NCBI GenBank assembly: GCA_902796865.1 | Contig: CADBQZ010000252.1 | Coordinates: 1-13,155 of the forward strand | DNA length: 13,155 nucleotides | Reading direction: 5' to 3' | DNA from: an uncultured Ruminococcus sp. | Lineage (GTDB): Bacteria > Bacillota > Clostridia > Oscillospirales > Ruminococcaceae | Notes under the pieces: generated by a model | What the model saw: the letters and a program-made list of their open reading frames with translations, nothing else | Databases searched by the model: none | Told to the model about the DNA's origin: nothing | Shown: positions 12,369 to 13,155 of the stretch, piece after piece | Position numbering within the stretch: position 1 is the first letter of the stretch | Layout of the letters: every line of letters starts with the position of its first letter | Made by a program: the position numbers and the translations under genes

Positions 12369-13155
12369 TTACATTCCGGATATTTCGTGATAAAGACTGA
12401 TATAAGTGTCAGCTGATGTTGCCCAGCTGAAATCTTCGGTCATGTCACGTTTTATAAGTGCATTCCACTTACGTTTGTCCTCATAAACGGCTTTTGCACG
12501 TCTGCAGGCATCAAGCATATCATGAGCATTGTATGTTTTAAAGGTGAAGCCATTGCCTTTTTCACCGCCGAAATCACGGACAGTGTCACGAAGACCGCCT
12601 GTTTCACGAACTATTGGGATAGTACCGTATCTCATAGCGATCATCTGAGCAAGACCGCATGGTTCACTTTGCGAAGGCATAAGGAACATATCGGCACCTG
12701 CATAGATCCTTCTTGAAAGCTCAGGTATAAATCCGAGGGAAACACTTACCTTGTCTGGATAGCGTGACTGCATTTCTCTGAAGAAATCTTCAAATATTTT
12801 TTCACCTGCGCCGAGAATAGCAAACTTGAATCCTTCTTTTATAAGATCTTCAAATACATATCTTATAAGGTCGATACCTTTGTGAGCTACAAATCTTGTG
12901 ACGATGCCTATTAAAGGCTCCTTGCCTTCCTGAAGACCTAATTCTTCAAGCAGGGCAGATTTACAGTCTTTTTTGCCGGTTATAGATTTTGGATTATACT
13001 GTTTAGGAATAGATTCATCTTTTTCCGGATCGTAGTTATCAACATCAAGACCGTTAAGTATGCCTGTAAGCTTGAACTGCTTTGTACGGAGTATCCTGTC
13101 CATACCATAAGAATACCACGGGTCTAGTATCTCCCAGGCATAGCTTGGTGAAACA
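12369..13155 (-). CDS. glgA: Glycogen synthase GlgA, C-terminal part
   Basis: The frame is open to the right edge; the N-terminal half lies outside the window. About 262 codons are visible, starting VSPSYAWEI. GlgA (GT5) transfers glucose from ADP-glucose to the growing alpha-1,4-glucan. Visible family blocks are TVSPSYA-type entry, LTGILNGLDVDNYDPEKD, IGIVTRFVAHKGIDLI, FAILGAGE, the nucleotide-sugar site MPSQSEPCGLAQMIAMRYGTIPIVRETGGLRDTV (landmark, with Glu in the SEPCG motif) and a final helix near FSWATSADTYISLYHEI. A methionine at 13103 is internal, not the start, because GlgA-like sequence continues upstream of it. Transcription probably ends at the hairpin at 12209-12252. Confidence 0.95.
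   Translation of the reverse strand, partial: VSPSYAWEILDPWYSYGMDRILRTKQFKLTGILNGLDVDNYDPEKDESIPKQYNPKSITGKKDCKSALLEELGLQEGKEPLIGIVTRFVAHKGIDLIRYVFEDLIKEGFKFAILGAGEKIFEDFFREMQSRYPDKVSVSLGFIPELSRRIYAGADMFLMPSQSEPCGLAQMIAMRYGTIPIVRETGGLRDTVRDFGGEKGNGFTFKTYNAHDMLDACRRAKAVYEDKRKWNALIKRDMTEDFSWATSADTYISLYHEISGM

Noticed and set aside
13101..13103. Start codon of glgA at 13103
   Set aside because: The frame stays open upstream with GlgA-like sequence (VSPSYAWEI) to the edge, so this methionine is internal.

Overview
The window is a low-GC, chromosomal stretch. It most resembles a gut Firmicute of the Ruminococcus/Oscillospiraceae type. That is inferred from codon and base composition, the Clostridium thermocellum-type carbohydrate-binding lipoprotein, the short-form ThiC, the TenI/ThiH thiamine gene set and a DUF5662-type protein. 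I saw no phage, plasmid, IS, CRISPR array, tRNA or rRNA.

Layout. (1) Positions 1-2340, minus strand: a partial lipoprotein with beta-helix-type repeats and a 69-bp tandem repeat running off the left edge, then a membrane-anchored GH25 lysozyme-like protein. (2) Positions 2430-3192, plus strand: an orotate phosphoribosyltransferase-like gene behind a perfect consensus sigma-A promoter, closed by a strong hairpin terminator. (3) Positions 3204-9871, minus strand: a thiamine operon, read from its promoter as TPP riboswitch with terminator, thiS, thiG, thiH, tenI, thiE, a flavodoxin-like oxidoreductase, thiD, thiC. (4) Positions 9917-10603, minus strand: a YgjP-type zinc metalloprotease. (5) Positions 10604-10973: no gene, but a GC-rich run of hairpins bracketed by two near-identical direct repeats. 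(6) Positions 10939-11620, plus strand: a DUF5662-type gene with its own promoter, a structured leader and a terminator. (7) Positions 11606-12193, minus strand: a flavin reductase-domain protein preceded by a structured leader and terminator. (8) Positions 12369-13155, minus strand: the C-terminal part of glycogen synthase glgA, cut by the right edge.

How the genes work together. ThiC makes HMP-P and ThiD phosphorylates it to HMP-PP. ThiS (sulfur carrier), ThiG (thiazole synthase) and ThiH (radical-SAM dehydroglycine synthase) make the thiazole. TenI is the likely thiazole tautomerase and ThiE couples the two halves to thiamine phosphate. The riboswitch shuts the operon when TPP is abundant. 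No thiF (ThiS adenylyltransferase) is present here and must be encoded elsewhere or replaced. The flavodoxin-like gene is stop-start coupled inside the operon and is the unexplained member.

Most interesting for follow-up: a roughly 50-nt hairpin-forming element occurs twice with about 80% identity, once before thiG and once before the DUF5662-type gene. Both copies lie in the same orientation to the downstream gene, end 24-26 nt before the chosen start codon, and the second copy starts at the predicted transcription start. It looks like a shared cis-regulatory RNA or a small dispersed repeat used as a leader. Second is the leader of the flavin reductase gene, where an upstream strand is complementary to the terminator loop.
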